Source: CADAWZ01 sp045114665
GTDB lineage: Bacteria; Vulcanimicrobiota; CADAWZ01
Length of the DNA: 10,443 nucleotides
Direction of reading: 5' to 3'
Assembly (NCBI GenBank): GCA_045114665.1
Contig: JBGUKW010000142.1
Span: 1-10,443, forward strand
Shown: positions 1 to 6,451 of the stretch, piece after piece
Numbering within the stretch: position 1 is the stretch's first letter
Layout of the letters: each line of letters opens with the position of its first letter
Made by a program: the position numbers and the translations under genes
Notes under the pieces: generated by a model
The model's input: the letters and a program-made list of their open reading frames with translations, nothing else
Databases searched by the model: none
Told to the model about the DNA's origin: nothing

Positions 1-1
1 A

Positions 2-79
2 ATTATTTTTTTGCTAAGTATAGTAATAGGTACTGTTATTGCTGTTGTATTTGGAGCTATTTTATCTGGATTGCACTAA
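2..79 (+). CDS. C-terminal end of a membrane protein (partial)
   Basis: The frame is open from the window edge to a TAA at 77-79. The 25 visible residues are almost all hydrophobic, with glycines spaced through them, and end in Ser-Gly-Leu-His. This looks like the last transmembrane helix of an integral membrane protein with a very short tail. The start and most of the protein lie outside the window, so no family can be named; transporters and permeases often end this way. A hairpin with a T-tract follows 23 bp after the stop, which supports this being a real gene end. Confidence 0.6.
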   Translation: MIFLLSIVIGTVIAVVFGAILSGLH

Positions 80-102
80 TATAAAATTATATTTCGTTTT
101 TT

Positions 103-149
103 AGCATCGAGATTTTTTATATATCTCGGTGCTTTTACTTTATTTTTTT
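103..149 (+). terminator. Intrinsic terminator (or leader attenuator) before the Mrp gene
   Basis: The arms at 104-113 and 123-132 pair over 10 bp with one G-T wobble, with A103-T133 as a possible extension and a 9-nt loop. A T-rich tract interrupted by A/C follows to 149. It is placed to end the upstream membrane-protein gene. It stops only 2 nt before the Shine-Dalgarno site of the next gene, so a promoter for that gene can hardly lie downstream of it. Confidence 0.75.
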
Positions 150-162
150 GTGGAGGAAAATT

Positions 163-984
163 ATGAGTTGTGATCACAATTGTTCTTCTTGTTCTTCTGA
201 TTGTGGGGACAGAAAGCAAAAATCTTTGAAAGTTGCTGTAAATTCAAGTTCAAAAATAAAAAAAGTTATATCTGTTATGAGTGGAAAAGGTGGAGTAGGT
301 AAGAGCTTGACATCTTCACTTATTGTTTCTGCACTTAGAAACATGGGATTTAAGACAGCACTTCTTGATGCAGATATTACTGGACCTTCTATTCCAAAGA
401 TGTTTGGAATTAAAGAGAAGGCAATGGGAAGTAGTTTGGGGATTGTTCCTGCTATGTCTAAAGGTGGAACAGAGGTTATGTCGTTAAATTTGCTTCTTGA
501 AAAGGATACAGATCCTGTTGTTTGGAGGGGACCAATAATTGCTTCAACAGTCATGCAGTTTTGGACAGATGTAATTTGGGGAGATATTGATTTTATGATT
601 GTTGATATGCCTCCTGGTACAGGTGATGTCCCATTGACTATATTCCAATCATTGCCTTCAGATGGTGTTATAATAGTTACATCTCCACAGGATTTGGTAA
701 ATATGATTGTAGAAAAATCTGTAAATATGACTTCATTGATGAAAATTCCAATTTTGGGAATTGTTGAAAATATGAGTTATTTTAAATGTCCAGACTGTGG
801 AAAAGAACACAATATTTTTGGAAATAGCAATATTGATGAAGTAGCTAAAAAATTTGATATAGATTCTGTTTCAAAAATTCCTTTGGATATGAATATTGCT
901 AAATTTGCAGATTCTGGAAATATTGAGTCTTTAAATACTGAATATATAGACAATTTAGCAAAGAAAATTTCTATAATGATATAA
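163..984 (+). CDS. Mrp/Nbp35-family iron-sulfur cluster carrier ATPase
   Basis: This is a cytosolic P-loop ATPase of the Mrp/ApbC/Nbp35 family, known to bind a bridging 4Fe-4S cluster and pass it to apo-proteins. The 273-residue product starts with a cysteine cluster (C3, C7, C10, C14) as in Nbp35-type members. Next come the deviant Walker A motif SGKGGVGKS (40-48), a Walker B region ending in DMPPGTGD (148-155), and the family CPDC pair (C209, C212) that ligates the shared cluster. Length and motif order are normal for the family. I chose ATG 163 because GGAGG lies at 152-156; the frame also opens at a TTG at 148, which has no spaced ribosome site. It is followed by its own terminator and may be monocistronic. 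Which proteins it serves cannot be read from the neighbours. Confidence 0.93.
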   Translation: MSCDHNCSSCSSDCGDRKQKSLKVAVNSSSKIKKVISVMSGKGGVGKSLTSSLIVSALRNMGFKTALLDADITGPSIPKMFGIKEKAMGSSLGIVPAMSKGGTEVMSLNLLLEKDTDPVVWRGPIIASTVMQFWTDVIWGDIDFMIVDMPPGTGDVPLTIFQSLPSDGVIIVTSPQDLVNMIVEKSVNMTSLMKIPILGIVENMSYFKCPDCGKEHNIFGNSNIDEVAKKFDIDSVSKIPLDMNIAKFADSGNIESLNTEYIDNLAKKISIMI

Positions 985-996
985 TTATATGCATTT

Positions 997-1038
997 AGGC
1001 TAAAGTTTTGAATTATAATTTAAAATTTTAGCCTTTTT
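997..1038 (+). terminator. Intrinsic terminator of the Mrp gene
   Basis: AGGCTAAA at 997-1004 pairs with TTTAGCCT at 1027-1034. The AT-rich interior can continue pairing with G-T wobbles nearly to the centre, and TTTT follows. It begins 12 bp after the Mrp stop codon. The left side lacks a strong A-run, so it probably acts mainly on the + strand. Confidence 0.85.
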
Positions 1039-1110
1039 ACTTCGTACTAATTTTATTTGGCGAACCTTTATTATCTAAAAAACAACTAAAAACAACAAAA
1101 ATAAAATATC

Positions 1111-1158
1111 AAAAAAAATAGGGGATAATCTTTTGTCATTTTCACAACAGATTATTTT
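1111..1158 (-). terminator. Intrinsic terminator of the SppA-C11 unit, overlapping the C11 stop codon
   Basis: On the minus strand the arm at 1155-1149 pairs with 1125-1131 (7 bp, extendable by G-T pairs to about 1157/1123), with a 17-nt loop. It is followed in the direction of transcription by the complement of the A-run at 1111-1118, a T-tract. The C11 stop codon (1152-1154) lies inside the stem. The G-T pairs and long loop make it weaker than the Mrp terminator facing it. Confidence 0.6.
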
Positions 1159-2615
1159 TCCAGCAATTTAATCATATCATACCATTTTGTATTTTTTGTA
1201 AATGATAATTCTTCATATAATTTTTTATCAGAATCAATCATTTTACTTGGAGAATTTGTGAAAAAAATTGATATTCCATAAGAATAAGCATATTCTTCAT
1301 ACATACTGCCAGCATTTGAATAATTTAGAATAGCATTATTGATTATAGATTTCATTACATTTTTTGCTGTTTCTTTTATATTTTCATCTGTTATATCTTT
1401 GCAAGATGATATCGAATTCATCATATTGTAAAGATCAAAAAAATTATAGTCAAAACCGTAGTTTACAGCATCTTCTTTCTTTGGATTTAATAATATATTC
1501 TCTCTTATTTTTTCCAAATTATTTTCATCTGTTGATATAACTGCTTTTGCAAAATTATCTACCTTGTTTTTTAAATCTTCAAGTTTTGAAGTGTCTATTA
1601 TCGCAAATGTATTTACTTCCTTAGGATATTCTTTTTGAACATCAAAAATTATTTCTGCAAATTGTCGAGGATCTATTGATTTTGATATTTTTGAAGTATT
1701 TTCTATCAAATCTTCGTCTTTATATCTATCTTGAAGCAATTTAGTAGCTTTTGGTAATATTCCAAATCGAGTATTAGAATTAATCTTTTTTGTTGATTCA
1801 TCATCTGAAGATGTTAAAATTTCTTCATAATGCCAACCAACAGATGATGTAAGTTCTTCTGAACCTATTATATAATCTGTTACATCTTTATATTCATAGC
1901 AAGGTTCAAGCTCAGCCATAACGCAAGCATCAAATCCGAGTATGTTTATTTTCATTCCTGTTTTTTCTTCAGCTTCTTGTATGGCTTCTTTGACATCTAC
2001 ATTAGTCATTATACTTCCTGCAGAATCATCTATAAGAAGTCCATAATAGCCTCCTCCATGGTTGTTTAATACCAAACAAACATTATCGGCTGGATATTTT
2101 GTCATAGCTTCTTTTAGACATGTTGCCAAAAAATCTTTGCTTCCACTGTCAACATCTCCATAATCTGTGATCAATTCAGAATTGATTAAATTTATTTTGT
2201 CATCTTTCTTTATATAATATCCTCTTGCACCTTTCCAATCTATAGAATTACTCCACTTGGAATGTTCCCAACCATTCTTATTTTGGGGATCGCCAATATC
2301 TATATAAGCTACAATGTGGGTATTTTCATCTGAGCCAACTTTTTCAAGAGAATCAAAATTTGCTAATTGGTTATATATTATATCGTCATTATCTCCAGCA
2401 ATATAAATTAAGAACAGCCACGATTTTTTTTCAGGATTATTTGATGGATTATCTGATGGATTATCTCCATTATTTCCATTGTTATTATTTGCCAATATGA
2501 AAAACAATGGATTAATGGAATTTTCGCTTTTGCTCCCACCGCCTCCACCGCAACCATATAGGAATATAAACGATAAAACGAGTATAAACCCTAAAATATT
2601 TTTGAAAATTTTCAT
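1152..2615 (-). CDS. Clostripain-family (peptidase C11) lipoprotein protease
   Basis: This is a predicted surface or periplasmic lipid-anchored cysteine protease of the C11 family, which commonly cleaves after Arg or Lys. The 487-residue product begins with a lysine-containing n-region, a hydrophobic core and the lipobox LYGC, so Cys22 should be lipidated. A glycine run and an Asn/Asp/Pro/Ser-rich linker (to about residue 63) follow. The C11 domain starts at WLFLIYIAGDND (66-77). The catalytic His is H186 in NNHGGGY and the nucleophile is C231 in GFDAC; GSEE (251-254) and GWHYEEIL (260-267) are also family-typical. The ATG has an AAGGAG site about 7-8 bp upstream. It lies 18 bp downstream of the SppA-like gene and is probably co-transcribed with it. 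The substrate and any autoprocessing are unknown. Confidence 0.88.
   Translation of the reverse strand: MKIFKNILGFILVLSFIFLYGCGGGGGSKSENSINPLFFILANNNNGNNGDNPSDNPSNNPEKKSWLFLIYIAGDNDDIIYNQLANFDSLEKVGSDENTHIVAYIDIGDPQNKNGWEHSKWSNSIDWKGARGYYIKKDDKINLINSELITDYGDVDSGSKDFLATCLKEAMTKYPADNVCLVLNNHGGGYYGLLIDDSAGSIMTNVDVKEAIQEAEEKTGMKINILGFDACVMAELEPCYEYKDVTDYIIGSEELTSSVGWHYEEILTSSDDESTKKINSNTRFGILPKATKLLQDRYKDEDLIENTSKISKSIDPRQFAEIIFDVQKEYPKEVNTFAIIDTSKLEDLKNKVDNFAKAVISTDENNLEKIRENILLNPKKEDAVNYGFDYNFFDLYNMMNSISSCKDITDENIKETAKNVMKSIINNAILNYSNAGSMYEEYAYSYGISIFFTNSPSKMIDSDKKLYEELSFTKNTKWYDMIKLLEK
2434..2466 (-). repeat. 12-bp tandem repeat coding for the lipoprotein linker
   Basis: GGATTATTTGAT, GGATTATCTGAT and a partial third copy GGATTATCT lie head to tail on the + strand. 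Read on the minus strand they encode the DNPS-DNPS-NNP linker between the lipid anchor and the protease domain. The unit is a multiple of three, so copy changes would alter linker length without a frameshift. Confidence 0.8.
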
Positions 2616-2633
2616 GGCTGTTCTCCTTTTATA

Positions 2634-3890
2634 TTAATTTTCGCTATAGCTTCCACCAGCTGTCCACATATACATAAATTGAGGTGTTTGACCTTCAATT
2701 AATGTTTTGACAGATGGGATAGGTGATTCATTTTTGGACTCGAATAAATCTTTGAAATAGTCTAATTTAGGTTTATAATTTACAAGTTGTGCTGTATCCA
2801 AATTTGCCATTTCTTTTGCTTTGTTGAAAGCATCTTCTTTATAGCCAACTCCATCAATAAGACCGAGTTTTAATGCTGTTTTTCCTGTATAAATTCTTCC
2901 GTCTGCTAAATTTGCAACTTGGTCTCTTGTCAATTTTCCTTTTCTACCTTCTGCTACTACATCTACAAATTTATTCCACATTTCTTGTACTAATGATTGG
3001 AAGAAAGCTTTTTCTTCTGGGGTCATTTTTCTTGTAAATGATCCCATATCTTTAAAACTTTTATTACCATTAGATTTGTTTGAAGTTATGACATTCCATT
3101 TTATTCCCAATTTATCGAAAAGTTTTTCCATTTCCATAAATTGAGATATTACTCCAATACTTCCAACTAAAGATGTTTCTGTTGCCATAATATAATCTGT
3201 TGAAGATGCGATATAATAACCACCAGAAGCTGTTATATTTTCGCAATATGTTATTACTGGAATTTTTCTTTTTGCTTTAAACTTTTTTATGTCATTCCAA
3301 ATTATGTCTGTTGGAGTGATTCCACCTCCAGGGCTATCTATAGTAAAAATTATAGCCCTTATAGACTGGTCTTCTGATGCTATTTTTAGATTTTCCTTTA
3401 TTCGCAATGAGAGATTTTTCTTTATATTGTCGCTTTGGTCATCCATAATAGCTCCAACTACTGGAATTTCAAGAATTCTATTTTTACTTGATTGTTCTCC
3501 CATTACAAAATTGTAATTTGGATTATTGAATACTGTTTTATTTGAAGATTTATTTTTTGATCCAGCAGAGGCTAAAAACATTACAAACATAAAAAATATG
3601 AGAAAACAAACGGCTAATCCGCCACAGCCAATTCCTATAGCCCAAGCCCAAGTATTTGATTTCTTTTTTGTTTTAGTAGAGGCTTTTTTCGATTCTATAT
3701 TTTGTCTGATATTGTCTTGATTACTTGTCTGCTTATTTGATAAATTATCAAATGGATCATTTTTCTTTTCTTCAGTTTTGTTTTCTTCTTTGTTTTCTTC
3801 TTTGTTTTCGAAATTTTGTTCGATTTTTTCGCTTTTTTCTTCTAATTCTTTTTTTTCATTAGAATCATTTTTTGGCGTTATATTATCCAA
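2634..3890 (-). CDS. sppA: SppA-like signal peptide peptidase (S49 family)
   Basis: This is a membrane-anchored serine protease of the S49 family, which degrades signal peptides left in the membrane. The 418-residue product has a Lys/Glu/Asn-rich N-terminal region (1-78), one transmembrane segment (about 80-107) and the protease domain. Motifs include DSPGGG (185-190), ASGGYYIA (221-228) with predicted nucleophile S222, and FKDMGS (279-284), where K280 aligns with the catalytic Lys of Bacillus SppA. GRIYTGKTALKLGLID (331-346) is the usual C-terminal motif. The start is TTG at 3890: AAGGTG lies 7 nt upstream, and the first in-frame ATG would remove most of the membrane segment. The long charged N-terminus is unusual next to the short-type SppA of Bacillus (about 335 residues). 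It is the first gene of a leftward unit with the C11 lipoprotein 18 bp downstream. Confidence 0.9.
   Translation of the reverse strand: MDNITPKNDSNEKKELEEKSEKIEQNFENKEENKEENKTEEKKNDPFDNLSNKQTSNQDNIRQNIESKKASTKTKKKSNTWAWAIGIGCGGLAVCFLIFFMFVMFLASAGSKNKSSNKTVFNNPNYNFVMGEQSSKNRILEIPVVGAIMDDQSDNIKKNLSLRIKENLKIASEDQSIRAIIFTIDSPGGGITPTDIIWNDIKKFKAKRKIPVITYCENITASGGYYIASSTDYIMATETSLVGSIGVISQFMEMEKLFDKLGIKWNVITSNKSNGNKSFKDMGSFTRKMTPEEKAFFQSLVQEMWNKFVDVVAEGRKGKLTRDQVANLADGRIYTGKTALKLGLIDGVGYKEDAFNKAKEMANLDTAQLVNYKPKLDYFKDLFESKNESPIPSVKTLIEGQTPQFMYMWTAGGSYSEN
3777..3809 (-). repeat. 12-bp tandem repeat in the SppA N-terminal region
   Basis: TTTGTTTTCTTC occurs twice in tandem (3777-3788, 3789-3800), followed by a 9-bp partial copy. 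On the coding strand it gives repeats of Glu-Glu-Asn-Lys in the charged cytosolic segment before the membrane helix. Copy number could vary in frame. Confidence 0.8.
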
Positions 3891-3905
3891 TTTTTTACAC
3901 CTTCT
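3891..3905 (-). promoter_or_regulatory. Ribosome binding site supporting the TTG start of sppA
   Basis: On the minus strand AGAAGGTG lies just upstream, with 7 nt between AAGGTG and the TTG at 3890-3888. No ATG in this frame is near, so this site decides the start. Confidence 0.65.
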
Positions 3906-4118
3906 TTTTTTATATAGATTATATGTTTATATATTTATATATTTTATCAGATTATATTTCATCAGATTTCTTAACATTCCTTTTTATTATTATCCAATAA
4001 ATTTATCGAAATATCAAATATATTTTTAAATTTTAATAGGTATAAAATTTATTGTTTATTATTTATATGAGAAGGAATAAGAAATATTTTAAATGAATAT
4101 TAATGAGAATTTTTGTTT
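3906..4118. promoter_or_regulatory. Divergent intergenic region expected to hold both promoters
   Basis: The gap separates the leftward sppA unit from the rightward transporter unit, so both promoters should lie here. Candidate minus-strand -10 boxes TATAAT occur at 3923-3918 and 3956-3951, and a plus-strand TATAAA occurs at 4041-4046. I found no convincing -35 box for any of them, and in DNA this AT-rich such hexamers arise by chance. A 12-nt direct repeat with one mismatch (3942-3953 and 3957-3968, core ATCAGATT) overlaps the second minus-strand candidate and could be an operator. Confidence 0.4.
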
Positions 4119-4132
4119 AGAGGTTATTTTTT

Positions 4133-5656
4133 ATGTTTGACTGGATTTATAACATCATGAAACCTTTGCCGGATGCAAAGGAAAAAGTACCTGCAGAAAA
4201 AATTGATTCTGTCTATAAAGCATATAGATGGAAGATGTTCTTGGGTATGTATTTTGGTTATGTAATATTTTATTGGCTCAGAAAAGGTGAATCTTTTGTT
4301 CGTCCTATGTTTGCAAAAGAAATGTTTGGAACTGGATTGACAATCGAGCAACTTGGTATTTTAGGAACCATAATGTATGTAACTTATGGTATTGGCAAGT
4401 TTTTAAATGGAATGTTGGCAGATAGATGTAACATTAGAGTTTTTATGGCAACAGGTCTTTTGGGAGCTTCACTTGTCAACTTGTTTTTCCCATTTGCTCC
4501 TTCTCTTGTAATACTTTATGTACTTTGGGGACTTAATGGTATATTCCAATCAATGGGATTTCCTCCTGTAGCAAAGGGATTAGTTCACTGGTTTGCACCT
4601 AAAGAAAGAGCTACAAAATGGACAATATGGTCATCATCACATACTTTTGGAACTTGTACCGTAGGTTTAGTAGCAACTGGCTTTTTGGCTATGGGAAATT
4701 GGCGTTATGTTTTTGTAGCTTCAGGCATTATAGGTATAATCGGTTCTATAGGTCTTCTTATGACATTGACAGATAGACCACAGGCAGTAGGACTTCCAAA
4801 AATTGAAGATTATAAAAATGATAGAATGCCTGTTGTTCCAGAAAAAAATTTAAATCGCAGACAAATTCTTTTTAGATATGTTTTTGGAAATGGATTTCTT
4901 TGGATTTTAGCAATAACATATGTTTTTGTCTATTTCATTCGTTTTGCAACTCTTGATTGGACAGCTAAATATCTTGTTGATGAATGTGCTTTCACACCAG
5001 GTGGGGCTGCTGCTACTCTCGCTATAATGCCTTTTTTTGGTGTACCAGGTGGAATTGTAGCAGGTTGGATTGCAGATAAATATTTTAAGGGAAGATGTGC
5101 TCCTATCAATATAATTTTCTTGGTCATTCTTGGTATTGCTTGTACATGTTGTTTGCCAAGTGTTGGATTACTTTCGCCTAATAAATTTGGAGTTTGGTCT
5201 CCTATAATAAATGGAGCTATTCTTGGTGCTATAGGATTCTTTGTCGATGGACCTCAAAATCTTGTAGGTGGTGTACAGACATCAAGGGTAACTGTTCAAG
5301 ATGCTGCTTCTGCTGCAACAGGATTTACTGGAATGTTTGGTTATCTTGGAGCTGTTTTGTCAGGTGTTGGTGCTGCTTGGATCATAAATGCACATGGTTG
5401 GCAAGGATTCTTTGCATCTTGCATTGTTGCTTGTATTATTTCTATAATTCTTCTTATGTTTACCATTAAAAAGGAAGAAGAGGGAGTTGCTAAAGCGAAT
5501 GAGTTAAAATCAAAAAATCAGCAAGAAACTTCTGAAGAAGAAAAGGTTGAAGTAATGCCTGCAAGAGAAGGCAAAATTATATGTCCACATTGTGGAGCAG
5601 AACAAGATGATACAGGAAGAAAATTCTGTGTTGAATGTGGAAAGAATTTGAAATAG
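4133..5656 (+). CDS. OPA-family (GlpT/UhpT-like) organophosphate transporter with C-terminal zinc ribbon
   Basis: This is an inner-membrane major-facilitator transporter of the organophosphate:phosphate antiporter family, which takes up glycerol-3-phosphate, hexose phosphates or phosphoglycerates in exchange for phosphate. The 507 residues hold about twelve membrane helices (about 35-445). Family marks are YWLRKGESF near R50 (GlpT R45 position), SSSHTFG with H170 (GlpT H165 position), DRPQAVGLP (214-222) before the central loop, and YFIRFATLDW with R270 (GlpT R269 position). The phosphate-binding arginines are thus kept; the substrate is not determined. A UhpC-like sensor role is possible, but no uhpA/uhpB-type gene is nearby. 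The oddity is a charged linker (446-480) and a C-terminal zinc ribbon (C484, C487, C499, C502). AGAGG at 4119-4123 precedes the ATG. A DTW gene follows after 15 bp. Confidence 0.88.
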   Translation: MFDWIYNIMKPLPDAKEKVPAEKIDSVYKAYRWKMFLGMYFGYVIFYWLRKGESFVRPMFAKEMFGTGLTIEQLGILGTIMYVTYGIGKFLNGMLADRCNIRVFMATGLLGASLVNLFFPFAPSLVILYVLWGLNGIFQSMGFPPVAKGLVHWFAPKERATKWTIWSSSHTFGTCTVGLVATGFLAMGNWRYVFVASGIIGIIGSIGLLMTLTDRPQAVGLPKIEDYKNDRMPVVPEKNLNRRQILFRYVFGNGFLWILAITYVFVYFIRFATLDWTAKYLVDECAFTPGGAAATLAIMPFFGVPGGIVAGWIADKYFKGRCAPINIIFLVILGIACTCCLPSVGLLSPNKFGVWSPIINGAILGAIGFFVDGPQNLVGGVQTSRVTVQDAASAATGFTGMFGYLGAVLSGVGAAWIINAHGWQGFFASCIVACIISIILLMFTIKKEEEGVAKANELKSKNQQETSEEEKVEVMPAREGKIICPHCGAEQDDTGRKFCVECGKNLK

Positions 5657-5671
5657 CTTGTAGAGGTATTG

Positions 5672-6280
5672 ATGAGAAAAAATAGAAGTCCTGAAAATAA
5701 ATGCAGTGTTTGTGGTTTCATACCAAGATTATGTATCTGTTCGGAAATAGAAAAAGTTAATCCTAAAATTAGAATTATTTTGATTCAACATTCTTTGGAT
5801 GCTCGAAAGCCTTCAAATACTGGAAATCTTTTAAAAGGAATAACAGATTGTGAATTGATAAGATATGGCAAATTAGAAGATAAACCAGTTGACTTGGAAG
5901 CTATAGAAAAATTAAATGCTTTTGTTCTATATCCATTTCAGGACTCTATTTTATTGACAAAAGAAATTTGGAGAGAAGATGAAATTCCGACAATTATTAT
6001 TCCTGATGGTACTTGGAAACAAGCATCAAGACTTGCTTCAAGATTAAGAGGACATTGTCGTGGATTTTTGAGATTTCCTGAAAATTTTGTTACAAATTAT
6101 AAATTGAGAGATTCAAGAGAAGATTTTAAACTCTGTACTTGTGAATCAGCGATGAATGTATATGGAATTTTGGGAGATGCAAAATCTGAACAAGCTGTAA
6201 AGAATGCGTTTGAACTCTTTGTTTATAGAAATTTAAAAAATAGAGGTCGAATTCAATTTTTTCAAAAAAATAGGATTTGA
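5672..6280 (+). CDS. DTW-domain tRNA-uridine aminocarboxypropyltransferase (TapT/YfiP-like)
   Basis: This cytosolic enzyme family transfers the aminocarboxypropyl group of S-adenosylmethionine to a tRNA uridine (acp3U; position 47 in the E. coli TapT case). The 202-residue product has the N-terminal metal-type cluster C11-x2-C14, P18, C21-x-C23, then IQHSLDARKPSNTGNLL (38-54), the signature DGTW (112-115, the DxTW motif that names the family), and LRDSRED (145-151) followed by CTCES (155-159). Length is normal. ATG 5672 is preferred because AGAGG at 5662-5666 is 5 nt away; an adjacent TTG at 5669 would be only 2 nt away. It lies 15 bp after the transporter stop, so it is probably co-transcribed, and a terminator closes the unit. 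Its exact tRNA target is inferred from the family. Confidence 0.88.
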   Translation: MRKNRSPENKCSVCGFIPRLCICSEIEKVNPKIRIILIQHSLDARKPSNTGNLLKGITDCELIRYGKLEDKPVDLEAIEKLNAFVLYPFQDSILLTKEIWREDEIPTIIIPDGTWKQASRLASRLRGHCRGFLRFPENFVTNYKLRDSREDFKLCTCESAMNVYGILGDAKSEQAVKNAFELFVYRNLKNRGRIQFFQKNRI

Positions 6281-6308
6281 TAATTTGATTAAATATTCTT
6301 AATTTTAT

Positions 6309-6346
6309 ATCACAGTTGTCTATTTGAAGATAGCTGTGATTTTTTT
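6309..6346 (+). terminator. Intrinsic terminator of the transporter-DTW unit
   Basis: The arms at 6309-6321 and 6328-6340 pair over 13 bp (two G-T wobbles) around a 6-nt loop and are followed by six or more T. It starts 28 bp after the DTW stop codon. It is one of the clearest terminators in the window and separates this unit from the Hsp70-like unit. Confidence 0.9.
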
Positions 6347-6374
6347 ATGTCAATATCTGTCATTTTATATTTTT

Positions 6375-6403
6375 TTCAAGGAATTATCTAAATAGCATAG
6401 AAT
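6375..6403 (+). promoter_or_regulatory. Weak candidate promoter of the Hsp70-like unit
   Basis: TAGAAT at 6398-6403 resembles a -10 box, with TTCAAG at 6375-6380 spaced 17 bp upstream, which matches the -35 consensus at only three of six positions. A promoter is expected between the terminator ending near 6346 and the gene start at 6452; this exact site is a guess. Confidence 0.22.
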
Positions 6404-6437
6404 TAGTAAAAGTTATTTAAATTATTTTGTGAATATT

Positions 6438-6451
6438 GGAGATATAAAAAT
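6438..6451 (+). promoter_or_regulatory. Ribosome binding site supporting the TTG start of the Hsp70-like gene
   Basis: GGAGA at 6438-6442 lies 9 nt before TTG 6452. The first in-frame ATG is at 6599 (residue 50) and would remove the complete CxxC...CxxC zinc ribbon, so the TTG start is preferred. Confidence 0.65.

Noticed and set aside
148..162. Earlier TTG start for Mrp adding five residues
   Set aside because: It lies in the terminator T-tract and upstream of GGAGG at 152-156, which is correctly spaced for ATG 163.
174..554. Opposite-strand open frame of 126 codons within the Mrp gene
   Set aside because: It lies wholly inside a gene with intact family motifs, has no recognisable domain and no ribosome site of note; it is a coding shadow.
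3906..3950. TA-rich run as a possible origin or attachment site
   Set aside because: It is low-complexity DNA typical of this AT-rich sequence; no DnaA-box cluster or paired core repeats are present.
3289..4029. Plus-strand open frames opposite the SppA gene and running into the intergenic region
   Set aside because: They mirror the SppA codons, giving Phe/Ser-rich low-complexity products opposite Lys/Glu codons; no family match.
5194..5469. Second plus-strand frame rich in Cys and Trp within the transporter gene
   Set aside because: It is an out-of-frame reading of membrane-helix codons; the cysteines are not arranged in metal-binding pairs.
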